From NCBI GenBank assembly GCA_013140985.1, contig JABFRU010000058.1, positions 1 to 64,000 of the forward strand: 64,000 nucleotides of DNA, given 5' to 3'. The position numbers and the translations under genes are program-made. This DNA comes from Chitinophagaceae bacterium (GTDB lineage Bacteria > Bacteroidota > Bacteroidia > Chitinophagales > Chitinophagaceae). The notes below the pieces were generated by a model, which was not told the origin of the DNA, did no database searches, and saw only the letters and a program-made list of their open reading frames with translations. Within the stretch, counting starts at the first letter, position 1. Each line of letters begins with the position of its first letter. Below are positions 16,384 to 25,565 of this stretch, one piece after another.

Positions 16384-18813
16384 ATGAGAAAACTTCTCGC
16401 AGCATTTTTATTGCTGCCATTGTATTTATCCGCTCAAAAACTTCCTTCCATTGAAGAAAAAACTAAAGACCTGAAAAAGTATGAAGGCTTCTTCAATTTT
16501 TACTGGGATGAAAATACCGGGAAGCTTTTTCTGGAAGTAAACAGGCTTGACTCAGAATTCTTATATGCGATCTCATTGCCCGCCGGTCTCGGCTCCAATG
16601 ATATTGGCCTCGACAGGGGATTGACAAGCGGAGGAAGGATCGTAAAATTCTCCAAAGTGGGAAGAAAGATATTACTCATTCAACCTAATTATGATTACCG
16701 GGCTATTACAAATGATGTTGCAGAAAAACGGGCCGTTGAACAATCATTTGCCCAATCTACTTTATGGGGATTTACTGAAGAGGCTGAAACAGGTGATCGT
16801 TACCTGGTGGATGCTACTGATTTTTTATTAAGAGATGCCATGCAGGTGGTCAATAGAATAAGAAACAACCAGCAGGGAAATTATTCATTGGATAAAACCC
16901 GTTCTGCATTTTATTTACCGCATACAAAAAACTTTCCACTCAATTCTGAATTTGAAACAACAGTAACATTTGTGAACAATGATGGCAATACCGGCAATTA
17001 TGTAAATACTGTTACACCGTCTTCAGAAGCGATAACACTAAGAATGCATCATTCATTTGTGCAGTTGCCGGATAATGATTATCAGCCAAGAGTATTTGAT
17101 CCCCGCAGCAGTTTTTATAATATCTCTTATTTCGATTACAGTACACCGGTTTCGGAGCCTATCGCAAAATATTTTATATGCCGTCACCGGCTAAAGAAAA
17201 AAGATCCGAATGCGGCCATGAGCGAAGCGGTGAAACCCATTATTTATTATCTCGATAACGGAACACCAGAACCGATCCGCACAGCTTTAATGGAAGGAGC
17301 CGCATGGTGGAACCAGGCTTTCGAAGCAGCAGGATATAAAAATGCTTTCCAGGTAAAATTATTACCGGAAGATGCCGACCCGATGGATATCCGCTACAAT
17401 ATGATCAACTGGGTGCATCGTTCAACAAGAGGATGGAGTTATGGCGCTTCGATCACCGACCCGAGAACAGGAGAGATCATAAAAGGAAATGTAACATTGG
17501 GTTCTTTGAGAGTAAGACAAGATTATTTGATCGCACAAGGTTTGTTGGCACCATTTGAGAACGGGGTGCCTGCCGATGATAAGATGCTGAAGATGGCATT
17601 GGCAAGATTGAGTCAATTGTCTGCACATGAAGTGGGACATACACTCGGTATGATGCATAATTATATTGCCAGCACTAATGGCCGGGCCAGTGTGATGGAT
17701 TATCCTCATCCGTTGGTCAAAATAAATTCGGCAGGTGAAATAGATCTCAGCAATGCATACGATGACAAGATAGGTGCATGGGATAAAATTGCCATTACAT
17801 GGGGTTACCAGGATTTCCCTGCAAATACCAATGAAAAAAATGCGTTGAATAAAATAATTGGTGATGCACAAAAGAATGGATTGGAATTTTTGACTGACCA
17901 GGATGCAAGACCTGCAGGTGCCTTTCATCCCCGCACTCATTTATGGGACAATGGAACAAACGCCGTGGATGAATTAAAGGAGGCAATGAAAGTAAGAGCA
18001 AAGGCATTGAACCAGTTTGGCGAAAAGAATATCCGTGACGATATGCCAATGGCGATGCTGGAAGATGTATTGGTGCCGGTATATTTTTATCATCGCTATC
18101 AACTGGAAGCGGTGACAAAAGTAATTGGAAGCCTGTCTTACAATTATACATTGAAAGGAGATGGAAGAACAACAACGGAAACAGTAAGCAAGGCAGAACA
18201 AGTAAAAGCATTGAATGCAGTGATCGATTGTATTGACCCTGCAGTTTTAAGGATACCCGATAAAATTGCAAAGCTGATACCACCACGACCGGCAGGTTAT
18301 GATGCCTCCCGTGAATTGTTCAGGAAAAGAACGGGACTGGCTTTTGATATTTTGTCACCGGCAGAAACAGCCGCCGATCTTCCTTTTTCTTTTTTGTTCA
18401 ATGCAGAAAGACTGAACAGGATGGTGCAGTATGAAAAGAATGGCGGATTGGGTGTAGAGGAGATGATCAACAGGTTGATGGATAAGACATGGAGGAATCC
18501 AAGATATACAGGAATAGAAGGATTGATACAATTGCAAACAGAACAGGTATTGCTTACTTATCTTTTATCTGCCAGTGTGAACGATAATAATTCTTTTATT
18601 GTAAAATCCATTTTACAAAAAGTAGTGACCGATCTGAAAGCGTTTATTGAACAAAAAACTAAAACGACAACAGATGTAACTTATAAAGGGCATTTGTTAC
18701 TGGCATTAAAAAGAATGGAAGAGCCTGTCGCAGCAAAACCAACATTACATAAAGAAATACCACCCGGTGCGCCGATAGGGTGTGATGTGGAAGAATTGAA
18801 TTTTAATGAATAA
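16384..18813 (+). CDS. Secreted zinc-dependent metalloprotease (DUF5117/DUF4953 type)
   Basis: An 809-residue protein with an N-terminal signal peptide ending near SAQ. The zinc site is the extended metzincin-like SAHEVGHTLGMMHN (about 414-427: H-E-x2-H-x2-G-x2-H). The N-terminal beta domain resembles DUF5118/DUF5117 and the remainder DUF4953, a domain order common in Bacteroidota predicted metalloproteases. Full length. A -7-like TAACTTGG lies at 16357. Its last 11 bp overlap the end of the convergent glycine-rich T9SS gene. Confidence 0.88.
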   Translation: MRKLLAAFLLLPLYLSAQKLPSIEEKTKDLKKYEGFFNFYWDENTGKLFLEVNRLDSEFLYAISLPAGLGSNDIGLDRGLTSGGRIVKFSKVGRKILLIQPNYDYRAITNDVAEKRAVEQSFAQSTLWGFTEEAETGDRYLVDATDFLLRDAMQVVNRIRNNQQGNYSLDKTRSAFYLPHTKNFPLNSEFETTVTFVNNDGNTGNYVNTVTPSSEAITLRMHHSFVQLPDNDYQPRVFDPRSSFYNISYFDYSTPVSEPIAKYFICRHRLKKKDPNAAMSEAVKPIIYYLDNGTPEPIRTALMEGAAWWNQAFEAAGYKNAFQVKLLPEDADPMDIRYNMINWVHRSTRGWSYGASITDPRTGEIIKGNVTLGSLRVRQDYLIAQGLLAPFENGVPADDKMLKMALARLSQLSAHEVGHTLGMMHNYIASTNGRASVMDYPHPLVKINSAGEIDLSNAYDDKIGAWDKIAITWGYQDFPANTNEKNALNKIIGDAQKNGLEFLTDQDARPAGAFHPRTHLWDNGTNAVDELKEAMKVRAKALNQFGEKNIRDDMPMAMLEDVLVPVYFYHRYQLEAVTKVIGSLSYNYTLKGDGRTTTETVSKAEQVKALNAVIDCIDPAVLRIPDKIAKLIPPRPAGYDASRELFRKRTGLAFDILSPAETAADLPFSFLFNAERLNRMVQYEKNGGLGVEEMINRLMDKTWRNPRYTGIEGLIQLQTEQVLLTYLLSASVNDNNSFIVKSILQKVVTDLKAFIEQKTKTTTDVTYKGHLLLALKRMEEPVAAKPTLHKEIPPGAPIGCDVEELNFNE

Positions 18814-20674
18814 CCAGCTTCCTGGTCAGGCCATTATGTTGCAGAAGATATAAACCCCGAGATACTTTCGGCAACATGATTGGTGAATGATTGTTTACTA
18901 TTGTTTGCTGCCAGATAATTCTGCCTGACATGTCCAATAATTTTATCGGTGAGCCCGGTTGTAATTTTCCGCTGATAAATATTTTATCCGAAGCAGGGTT
19001 GGGATAAATGGAAAGATCATTATTCAAAGAACTGATCCGGACAGTACGGATATCAGAATAATAATTGGAACCATCTTTATCAATGATCTTTAGCCGGTAG
19101 AAATTATTTCCGAATAATGGGTTCGGATCCGTTGTTGCATATTTAAAACGATCGTCAGCAGCATTAATGCTCACAAGATCGGACCAGCCATTATCAGTGG
19201 CCCTTTTCTCAACAATAAATTTTTCTACTAATTCAGGATGATCCACCTGCCAGTTTACAATAACAGAATGACCATTCAATTGGGCTTTGAAATAAAGAAG
19301 TTTGGAAGGCAGCAATACCTGGCAATAACCGGCTTCATCCATTGATCGGAAAAAAGTATAGTTGGAAAAGATCAGGCCATTACTGCCTGTTGCTCCTGAA
19401 ACCACAGTATTGCAACCGGCATTGTCACGGTTTATTTCTGCACCACCGGCACCGCCATTGGTTGTTATGGTAACAGTTGGAGTAGCTCCTGTAAAATAAA
19501 TAGCGCCACCACTTCCACCACCACCACCGCCAAAACATCTTGCACCCACTAAACCATCATCCGATTGTCCGCCTGCTCCGCCCCTGGCAGTTATAGTAAC
19601 ATTGCCTGTATAATTGGTGACATGCATAATGATCGTACCTCCTGCACCACCTCCACCAGCACCATCTGATTGTGAAGCGCCGCCCATTCCTCCATTGGCA
19701 CTTATCGAATCGTTGTTACCAATTAAATTATTGGCCCAGATAAAGATGAGTCCACCACCATTACCACCATAATTGAATGCCGTACCGCCATTATTGGAAT
19801 GACCGGCACCACCACCGCCGCCCATAAATATTTTTTTACCAGCCCATGAGCTTAATGCTTTGCCGGCTCTTCCGTAATTATTGGAAACATTGCATCCGGT
19901 CGGTCCGCCGCTGCTGTTACCGCCGCCATTACCACCAGCAGTAAGATTAGCGCCGCCACCACCACTGTTGTTATGATTATTGCCACCACCACCTCCATTA
20001 GCAGGAGCACCCTTGGCTGCATTTTGTGCAGATGAAATGTTAGCTACTGATTCTCCTTTATATGCTCCATTAAGATTTGAAGTAGCGGTGATGTTATAAA
20101 CAAATCCTGTTCCGGCTGACTGTACAATATTGCAGGTGCCACTGTTACTATAATAAACGCCGCCTGCATACCCGGATGAGTCCGCATAGATCGGCGCATT
20201 CAATGTGATATTTTCTTCAGCATAGATGGCAATAACACCACCAAGACCGGCAACACTATCCCAGCTCATCGCTTTTACTGTATCCACTACAGTGGCGGAA
20301 AAGTATTCGCCAAACTGTACCAACTGCACTTTGGATGCTGTATCATAAGTATTCAGCAGATCATGAAAAAGAAAAACAGAATCGCCGATGATATAACAGA
20401 TAACGCCGATCTCGTAATTACCGGCACCATTCAGCGAAGCAGTGTCGCCGTAAGTAGTGTTGTTGGCTGTACTGATCGTTGCTCCTTTCATCTGCACTAC
20501 CATTACCAATGTGTTTACATTCAGCCCTGTTGGGTCGGCTACCCGTAAGCAAGCTTTTGATGGAACAATTTCAATGACTTTGTGATACGTATTGACGATA
20601 CCGCTGATATTCGTTTGACCAACGGACACAATACTTGCTACAATAAAAAACACACACAGGTAAATTTGTTTCAT
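18803..20674 (-). CDS. Glycine-rich surface protein with T9SS C-terminal sorting domain
   Basis: Exported by type IX secretion and probably anchored on the cell surface. The start is ATG at 20674 (MKQIYLCVFFIV, signal peptide); nine upstream codons look non-native. Residues about 220-410 are very rich in Gly, Asn and Ser with runs such as GGGGG and alternating beta-rich segments, as in adhesin-like proteins. A short Fn3-like region (about 455-540) precedes the type A sorting domain, marked by LSIYPNPASDKIFI, LLDMSGRIIWQ and GLYLLQHNG...KLVIH. The 3' end overlaps the convergent metalloprotease gene by 11 bp. Confidence 0.85.
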   Translation of the reverse strand: MKQIYLCVFFIVASIVSVGQTNISGIVNTYHKVIEIVPSKACLRVADPTGLNVNTLVMVVQMKGATISTANNTTYGDTASLNGAGNYEIGVICYIIGDSVFLFHDLLNTYDTASKVQLVQFGEYFSATVVDTVKAMSWDSVAGLGGVIAIYAEENITLNAPIYADSSGYAGGVYYSNSGTCNIVQSAGTGFVYNITATSNLNGAYKGESVANISSAQNAAKGAPANGGGGGNNHNNSGGGGANLTAGGNGGGNSSGGPTGCNVSNNYGRAGKALSSWAGKKIFMGGGGGAGHSNNGGTAFNYGGNGGGLIFIWANNLIGNNDSISANGGMGGASQSDGAGGGGAGGTIIMHVTNYTGNVTITARGGAGGQSDDGLVGARCFGGGGGGSGGAIYFTGATPTVTITTNGGAGGAEINRDNAGCNTVVSGATGSNGLIFSNYTFFRSMDEAGYCQVLLPSKLLYFKAQLNGHSVIVNWQVDHPELVEKFIVEKRATDNGWSDLVSINAADDRFKYATTDPNPLFGNNFYRLKIIDKDGSNYYSDIRTVRISSLNNDLSIYPNPASDKIFISGKLQPGSPIKLLDMSGRIIWQQTIVNNHSPIMLPKVSRGLYLLQHNGLTRKLVIH

Positions 20675-20810
20675 CTGCTTCAGAAAATTAAGCAGATCCA
20701 TCCGAATGGAGAATAGTCAAAATCCACCGGTCTTAATAACTATGCAATAAGGAAATTACTGGATGCAGAAATGGGTTATTTACGAAGTGTTTTGTGCCCC
20801 GGGATAAAAA

Positions 20811-21083
20811 TTATAAAATAACTTTTTTATGACTCCCGTCACAAAACGGTGGCGTCTTCGTTTGTTTGCATTGGCAAAACCAAACCTCTTCTGCTTTGTC
20901 GAATGACACTTTCACACTTTTAAATGGAGTGCCTTCAACCTTTTTATGACTACTGTCGCAAAAGGGAGTTTTTTCGGTAAGACCGCAGGTACACCAGCTA
21001 TAAACTTTACCGGGTTCTACCATGATGCCGGCAGGTTCGCAAAAATCAATACGGGGCAATCCTTCATTGGGAATTGTTTCCAT
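20811..21083 (-). CDS. Dual CDGSH iron-sulfur domain protein
   Basis: Binds two [2Fe-2S] clusters of the mitoNEET/MiNT type. The 90-residue protein has two copies of the C-x-C-x8-C-x3-H ligand set: C31, C33, C42, H46 and C70, C72, C81, H85. In the first motif the usual CDGSH reads CDSSH; all ligands are kept. Probable redox or cluster-transfer role. It starts 5 bp after the meaB stop, so the two are probably co-transcribed. Confidence 0.93.
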   Translation of the reverse strand: METIPNEGLPRIDFCEPAGIMVEPGKVYSWCTCGLTEKTPFCDSSHKKVEGTPFKSVKVSFDKAEEVWFCQCKQTKTPPFCDGSHKKVIL

Positions 21084-21088
21084 AGTCG

Positions 21089-21985
21089 TTATTTATCAGC
21101 AATGAATTTATATAAATTAAAATTTCCTTTTGTCCAGGCGGTTTCAATCTCTTTTTTCAATATTGTTTTGTCAACACCTTTCATTCTTTTTTGTTCGATC
21201 AGGTAATAAGCCCTCTCGGCCAGCAGCCAGAATTTTTTATCAGTATGATGAGCTTTCTGTAATTGATGAAGAACGACATCCAGCAACTCGTTAGTTCCTT
21301 CTTTTTGTGAAGCCGTTGTTTTTAATACCGGCACTTCATTATAATGATTGCTGAAGGCAGGAGCCAGCATCAGCCGCAGGTTCTTAACGAACATATCTGC
21401 ATCGGGCCGGTCACTTTTATTTACTACAAACACATCAGCGATCTCCATCAAACCGGCTTTCATCGTTTGCACTTCATCACCGGCTTCGGGAACAACAACT
21501 ACAACGGTGACATCGGCCAAACCTGCAATTTCAATTTCACTTTGTCCTACACCCACTGTTTCAATAATGATATGATCGAATTGAAATGCTTTCATCAGGT
21601 CGGCAATCTCAATGATCTTTGGATGCAAGCCTCCCATCGAACCTCTTGTAGCCAATGATCGTATAAAAACATTGGGATGAGTGTACCAGTCGCTCATTCG
21701 TATCCGGTCGCCCAACAAAGCGCCGAGATTAAAAGGCGAAGAAGGATCAACACAAAGTACACCCACTTTTTTCCCGGCATTGACCATTAACCCGATCAAC
21801 GAATCCACCAGGGTACTCTTGCCGGCTCCCGGCGGACCTGTGATACCAATGATCTTTGCAGGATTGGCAGGCAATGATTGTAACAAACTTTCATAACCGG
21901 GTTGTTCATTCTCAACAAAAGAGATACAACGGGCCAATGCTTTCGCATCACCTTGCTGCATTTGTTTTAGTAATTCCTGCCACAT
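21089..21985 (-). CDS. meaB: Methylmalonyl-CoA mutase-associated GTPase MeaB (ArgK)
   Basis: G3E-family GTPase that protects and reloads the B12-dependent methylmalonyl-CoA mutase. The 298-residue protein has Walker A ITGPPGAGKST (about 48-58), the CVDPSSPFNLGALLGDRIRM segment, IIETVGVGQSE and NKSD for guanine specificity. Normal length. The mutase genes are not in this window. Its start is 3 bp from the start of the divergent O-antigen ligase gene; a TACATTTG box on this strand (22019-22012) lies inside the annotated start of that gene. Confidence 0.95.
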   Translation of the reverse strand: MWQELLKQMQQGDAKALARCISFVENEQPGYESLLQSLPANPAKIIGITGPPGAGKSTLVDSLIGLMVNAGKKVGVLCVDPSSPFNLGALLGDRIRMSDWYTHPNVFIRSLATRGSMGGLHPKIIEIADLMKAFQFDHIIIETVGVGQSEIEIAGLADVTVVVVVPEAGDEVQTMKAGLMEIADVFVVNKSDRPDADMFVKNLRLMLAPAFSNHYNEVPVLKTTASQKEGTNELLDVVLHQLQKAHHTDKKFWLLAERAYYLIEQKRMKGVDKTILKKEIETAWTKGNFNLYKFIADK

Positions 21986-21988
21986 AGA

Positions 21989-23257
21989 ATGAACGGGATG
22001 TTGTACGTTTACAAATGTATGCAGGGAAAGTTACAGAATGACTGGAGAAGCCTCATCATTTTTACATTGATGATAATAATGGTGGGGGCAATATTTTATT
22101 CCCGGGCAATTTTATCTGCCAGCATTGTCGCCTTTACGGTCGTTTCTTTTTTTCATTCCCGGCCAAAGCAACATATCCGTAATTTTTTTTCATCGCCGCT
22201 TTTATGGGGCATGAGTTTATTATTTTTTCTTCCCTTGCTTTCAGGCTTATGGAGTGAGGATAAAACAGAATGGCAATTGATGATGTTTATCAAAGCGCCA
22301 TTGTTTTTGTTGCCGCTCGGTTTTGCAGGACCGGTTACCATTTCAAAACGACAATGGGAATGGCTGGCCTATATTTTTATTTTATGGGTGGTTTGGGCTT
22401 CAATAGGGAGCATGTTTCATTATGTAAATAATGCTGCGACAGTCAACGAAGGTTATTTGCGGGCAAAGACAATGATCACTCCCTTGGAAAACGATCATGT
22501 CCGTTTCAGCTGGCTCGTAAGTATTGCGATCTTATTGATGGGGTCATTATATTTTCAAAAAAGAGAAGATGAACAGTATGCTTATTGGCTATTGATTGTT
22601 GTCGCTTCCTGGCTGATCATCTTTCTTCACATCCTTGCTGCAAGAACAGGGTTGATCTCTTTTTATATCATGTTGACAGGATTGCTGGTATGGGTCATCA
22701 TAAAAAGATCAAAATACAGCATCGTATTATTGGCAATTCTTATTGTATTGCCTTTTGTTGCTTATAAAACATTGCCCACTTTTCACAACAGGATACAATA
22801 TTTTTTATACGATTTTGAATATTTCAAAAAAACAAATTACCTGCCCGGCGCTAATGATGCAGTAAGGATCATTTCTATAAAAGCCGGGTGGAATGCAATG
22901 CAGCAGCAACCGTTAACAGGCGCAGGCTTTGGCGATGTGATCAGCGAAACAAAAAAATATTACAACGAGAGTTATCCGCAAATGATAGAGGCTGACAAAA
23001 TTTATCCTTCCAGCGAATTCATCATGTATGGCGCAGGCTCTGGTTGGCCGGGGCTCATCGTTTTTATTTTTGCCATGACCACCCCTTTTTTTACAAAAAC
23101 AAAAAACAAAGTAGTTTGGTGGCTGTTGAATATAACTGCTGCTTTTAGTCTTTTATTTGATCCGGGTCTTGAAGTGCAGTTTGGCGTATTTATTTATTCT
23201 TTTATGGTTTTGTGGTGCTGGAAATGGTTTTCAGTGAAGAATAGTGAAACGGTTTGA
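21989..23257 (+). CDS. O-antigen ligase/Wzy-like membrane protein
   Basis: Polytopic inner-membrane protein with about ten to twelve hydrophobic segments and a Wzy_C/O-antigen ligase core: AARTGLISFYIML (about 208-220) and, after a periplasmic loop, GWNAMQQQPLTGAGFGDV (about 300-317). Ligases of this family join polymer to lipid A-core; polymerases look similar, so the exact reaction is open. ATG at 21989 is the longest start; ATG at 22019 is equally possible, because the meaB -7 box overlaps this segment. The GT2 gene downstream supports an LPS role. Confidence 0.82.
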   Translation: MNGMLYVYKCMQGKLQNDWRSLIIFTLMIIMVGAIFYSRAILSASIVAFTVVSFFHSRPKQHIRNFFSSPLLWGMSLLFFLPLLSGLWSEDKTEWQLMMFIKAPLFLLPLGFAGPVTISKRQWEWLAYIFILWVVWASIGSMFHYVNNAATVNEGYLRAKTMITPLENDHVRFSWLVSIAILLMGSLYFQKREDEQYAYWLLIVVASWLIIFLHILAARTGLISFYIMLTGLLVWVIIKRSKYSIVLLAILIVLPFVAYKTLPTFHNRIQYFLYDFEYFKKTNYLPGANDAVRIISIKAGWNAMQQQPLTGAGFGDVISETKKYYNESYPQMIEADKIYPSSEFIMYGAGSGWPGLIVFIFAMTTPFFTKTKNKVVWWLLNITAAFSLLFDPGLEVQFGVFIYSFMVLWCWKWFSVKNSETV

Positions 23258-23266
23258 ACAAATACA

Positions 23267-23330
23267 TTTCCTACAAAGACAAGAAGGACACAAATGATTT
23301 TTTTAATGCTCTTTGTGTCTTTGTGGGAAA
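23267..23330. repeat. Inverted repeat with a TTTGTGTCTTTGTGGG-type arm, copy 2
   Basis: The left arm (23267-23293) begins TTTCCTACAAAGACAAG and contains GGACACAAA. The right arm (23309-23330) reads CTCTTTGTGTCTTTGTGG then GAAA. The right arm differs from that of the copy at 5144-5163 at a single position over 20 bp. Confidence 0.75.
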
Positions 23331-23361
23331 CAACCTTGAAAAAATGTAATCTTGCAATCAA

Positions 23362-24129
23362 ATGAAAGGGTTCTCCATCGTCATAATTTGTAAGAACGAA
23401 GCGGACATCATTGCCAATACACTTCAGAATCTGGAAGGGATAACAGACGATATTGTTGTATATGATAATGGCAGCACAGATGGTACAATAGAAATTGTGC
23501 GACAACATGCTGTTCATCTTCACCAGGGAAAATGGGAAGGGTTTGGTAAAACAAAGAACAAAGCCAATGCATTGGCAAAATATGACTGGATATTAAGTCT
23601 TGATGCCGATGAATCAATGGATGAAGAATTAAAAAGATCGTTGCTGGAATCAGATCCCCCTTCGGTTTCGATTGCGTATGAAATGAAATTCAAAAATTTT
23701 CTTGGAAATAAATTTTTAAGACACGGCGAATGGGGCAGGGACGATCATATCCGGTTCTTTAATCGTACTGCAGTGACATGGAATGACGCACCGGTACATG
23801 AGGAATTATTATTGCCGGTCGGCTCATCAGTAAAAAAACTAAAAGGATATGTGCTTCACCAGACGATGAAAGACATGCAGGACTACGGTGATAAAATGAC
23901 GAAGTATGCCATGATGAATGCAGAGAAATATTATCAACTGGGGAAAAAAGCATCATGGTTCAAAATTCGCTTTGCTCCCGGCTTTGCATTTATACAGAAT
24001 TATATTTTGCGACTGGGGTTTTTAGATGGTCATGCCGGGTATGTGTGTGCAAGAATGACGGCTTATTATACATTTCTTAAATATGCGAGACTGAGAGAAT
24101 TAACAAAGGGAGTAGGAAGTAGCGGGTAG
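23362..24129 (+). CDS. Glycosyltransferase family 2 protein (WaaE/LpsBA-like)
   Basis: GT-A transferase of the LPS-core type. The 255-residue protein starts with FSIVIICKNEADIIANTL, has VVYDNGSTDGT (about 33-43) and the metal site LSLDADESMDEEL (about 74-86), then a WNDAPVHEELL motif typical of the WaaE/KdtX-like group. A TAATCTTG box lies 7 nt before the ATG, so it may have its own leaderless transcript. It follows the O-antigen ligase and most likely acts on LPS core or a related glycan. Confidence 0.88.
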   Translation: MKGFSIVIICKNEADIIANTLQNLEGITDDIVVYDNGSTDGTIEIVRQHAVHLHQGKWEGFGKTKNKANALAKYDWILSLDADESMDEELKRSLLESDPPSVSIAYEMKFKNFLGNKFLRHGEWGRDDHIRFFNRTAVTWNDAPVHEELLLPVGSSVKKLKGYVLHQTMKDMQDYGDKMTKYAMMNAEKYYQLGKKASWFKIRFAPGFAFIQNYILRLGFLDGHAGYVCARMTAYYTFLKYARLRELTKGVGSSG

Positions 24130-24170
24130 CAAGTAGGGGTTGACCTACTCGCTGTTTACTACTAGCTACT
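24111..24170. repeat. Arm-repetitive inverted repeat upstream of the LON-domain gene
   Basis: The left arm (24111-24138) is made of AGTAG and GTAGC words, and the right arm (24143-24170) of CTACT and GCTACT words; the two arms pair along about 27 bp with scattered mismatches. It starts inside the last codons of the GT2 gene and its last base is the first T of the next -7 box. Confidence 0.7.
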
Positions 24171-24177
24171 AACTTTG
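24170..24177 (+). promoter_or_regulatory. -7 box TAACTTTG for the LON/coaX/lptC operon
   Basis: An exact TAnnTTTG box, 4 nt before the ATG at 24182 and directly abutting the inverted repeat. A leaderless operon mRNA is predicted. Confidence 0.6.
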
Positions 24178-24181
24178 CCCT

Positions 24182-24823
24182 ATGACCAATTTCATTCCCA
24201 TATTCCCTCTTGGCGTTGTTGTCTATCCCGGTGAAAGTTTGCACCTGCATATTTTCGAGCCGAGGTACAAGCAACTGATCAATGAATGTCATACCCATAA
24301 AAGATCATTCGGCATTCCTACGGTGATCGAAAATAAATTGCAGGACTTTGGTTCGCTGGTGGAAATAACAGAGCTTTCCAAAGTGCATGATAATGGCGAA
24401 ATGGACATTAAAACTAAAGGAGTGAAAGTGTTTCGCATACTGGAAGTGGTAAAAGAAGTGCCGGAAAAATTATACAGTGGCGCTATTGTCAATTATCCCG
24501 ATACCTATGAGAAAGGAAATCCTGATGTGATGCGAAAGGTAATGAACAGTATCCGTGACCTTCACCGGTTGCTGAAAGTGAGTAAGGAATTTAAAAAAGA
24601 AGATGAGGAGATCAGGTGTTATGATGTGGCTCATCATGTCGGGCTATCGCTGCAGGAGGAATATGAGATACTGGGATTACTGGATGAAAGACAGCGGCAG
24701 GAATATTTGAAAAGACATCTGACCAAAGTGATACCAATGATCGCCGAAATGGAACAACTGAAAGAAAAAATAAAATTGAATGGTCATTTTAAAAATCTCA
24801 GCGGGTTTGATCTGAATAAATAA
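24182..24823 (+). CDS. LON substrate-binding (PUA-like) domain protein
   Basis: A 213-residue stand-alone Lon N-terminal domain with no ATPase or protease part. The fold markers are IFPLGVVVYPGESLHLHIFEPRY (about 6-28), the IPTV and TKGVKVFRI strands, and a long helical C-terminus. Proteins of this type may bind unfolded protein, but the function is not established. First gene of a tight operon with coaX, an outer-membrane protein and lptC, which points to an envelope or housekeeping setting. Confidence 0.85.
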   Translation: MTNFIPIFPLGVVVYPGESLHLHIFEPRYKQLINECHTHKRSFGIPTVIENKLQDFGSLVEITELSKVHDNGEMDIKTKGVKVFRILEVVKEVPEKLYSGAIVNYPDTYEKGNPDVMRKVMNSIRDLHRLLKVSKEFKKEDEEIRCYDVAHHVGLSLQEEYEILGLLDERQRQEYLKRHLTKVIPMIAEMEQLKEKIKLNGHFKNLSGFDLNK

Positions 24824-24836
24824 CTTTATAACAATT

Positions 24837-25565
24837 ATGTTAGCCACCCTCTGTTTTGATTTTGGCAATACCCGCAAAAAAGTAGCCGTATTTCATGATG
24901 CGGAATTAAAAGAAGTTATTGTAGTGCCCGATGATTCCGTTGAAGCGATACAGTCGCTCATCAATAAATTCAATCCGAAGAAATCTATCTTATCATCGGT
25001 TATTGATCATAACCCGGCTATGGAAGATCTGTTGAAGTCGGCGACCAAATTTCATAAGCTAAGCCATCTTACCAAAGTATCATTCACAACTCCTGTTGGA
25101 AAACCGGAAAGCATCGGTGCCGATCGTTTGGCATTAACAGCTGCAGCTGTTCATTATTATCCCGACAAAAATAATTTGGTCATTGGCCTCGGTACCTGCA
25201 TTACTTACAACTTCATCAATAAATATCATGAGTTCATTGGAGGCGCAATTTCACCCGGACTTGAAATGCGGCTAAAAGCATTGAATTATTACACCGCAAA
25301 GCTTCCTTTAGTGAAAGCAGAGAGCAATATTCCGCTGATCGGGTACGATACAAACTCCAATATCCTTACAGGAGCAGTGATGGGAATGGCAAAAGAGATC
25401 GATGGTTTTATAGAGGCATATAGAGAGAAGTACAGGAACTTTAACGTCCTCTTAACCGGGGGTGATATAGTGTATTTGGCTTCACACCTCAAAAACAAGA
25501 TATTTGCAGACCCTGATTTAATCTTTAAAGGTCTGTATGCAATTAGTGAAGTTAATAATCCCTAA
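24837..25565 (+). CDS. coaX: Type III pantothenate kinase
   Basis: Catalyses the first step of CoA synthesis, ATP plus pantothenate to 4'-phosphopantothenate. The 242-residue protein has the phosphate loop DFGNTR (8-13), GADR (94-97, catalytic Asp) and GGAISPGLEMR (135-145). The third motif, usually D-x-GTAxTxD, reads GLGTCITYN (117-125), so both flanking Asp residues are replaced; this may be a lineage trait. 13 bp after the LON gene; its 3' end overlaps the next start by 29 bp. Confidence 0.93.
   Translation: MLATLCFDFGNTRKKVAVFHDAELKEVIVVPDDSVEAIQSLINKFNPKKSILSSVIDHNPAMEDLLKSATKFHKLSHLTKVSFTTPVGKPESIGADRLALTAAAVHYYPDKNNLVIGLGTCITYNFINKYHEFIGGAISPGLEMRLKALNYYTAKLPLVKAESNIPLIGYDTNSNILTGAVMGMAKEIDGFIEAYREKYRNFNVLLTGGDIVYLASHLKNKIFADPDLIFKGLYAISEVNNP

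Noticed and set aside
21989-22018. Firm choice of 21989 as the start of the O-antigen ligase
   Set aside because: The meaB -7 box overlaps this segment and a second in-frame ATG at 22019 is as good, so the longest form is kept only as a convention.
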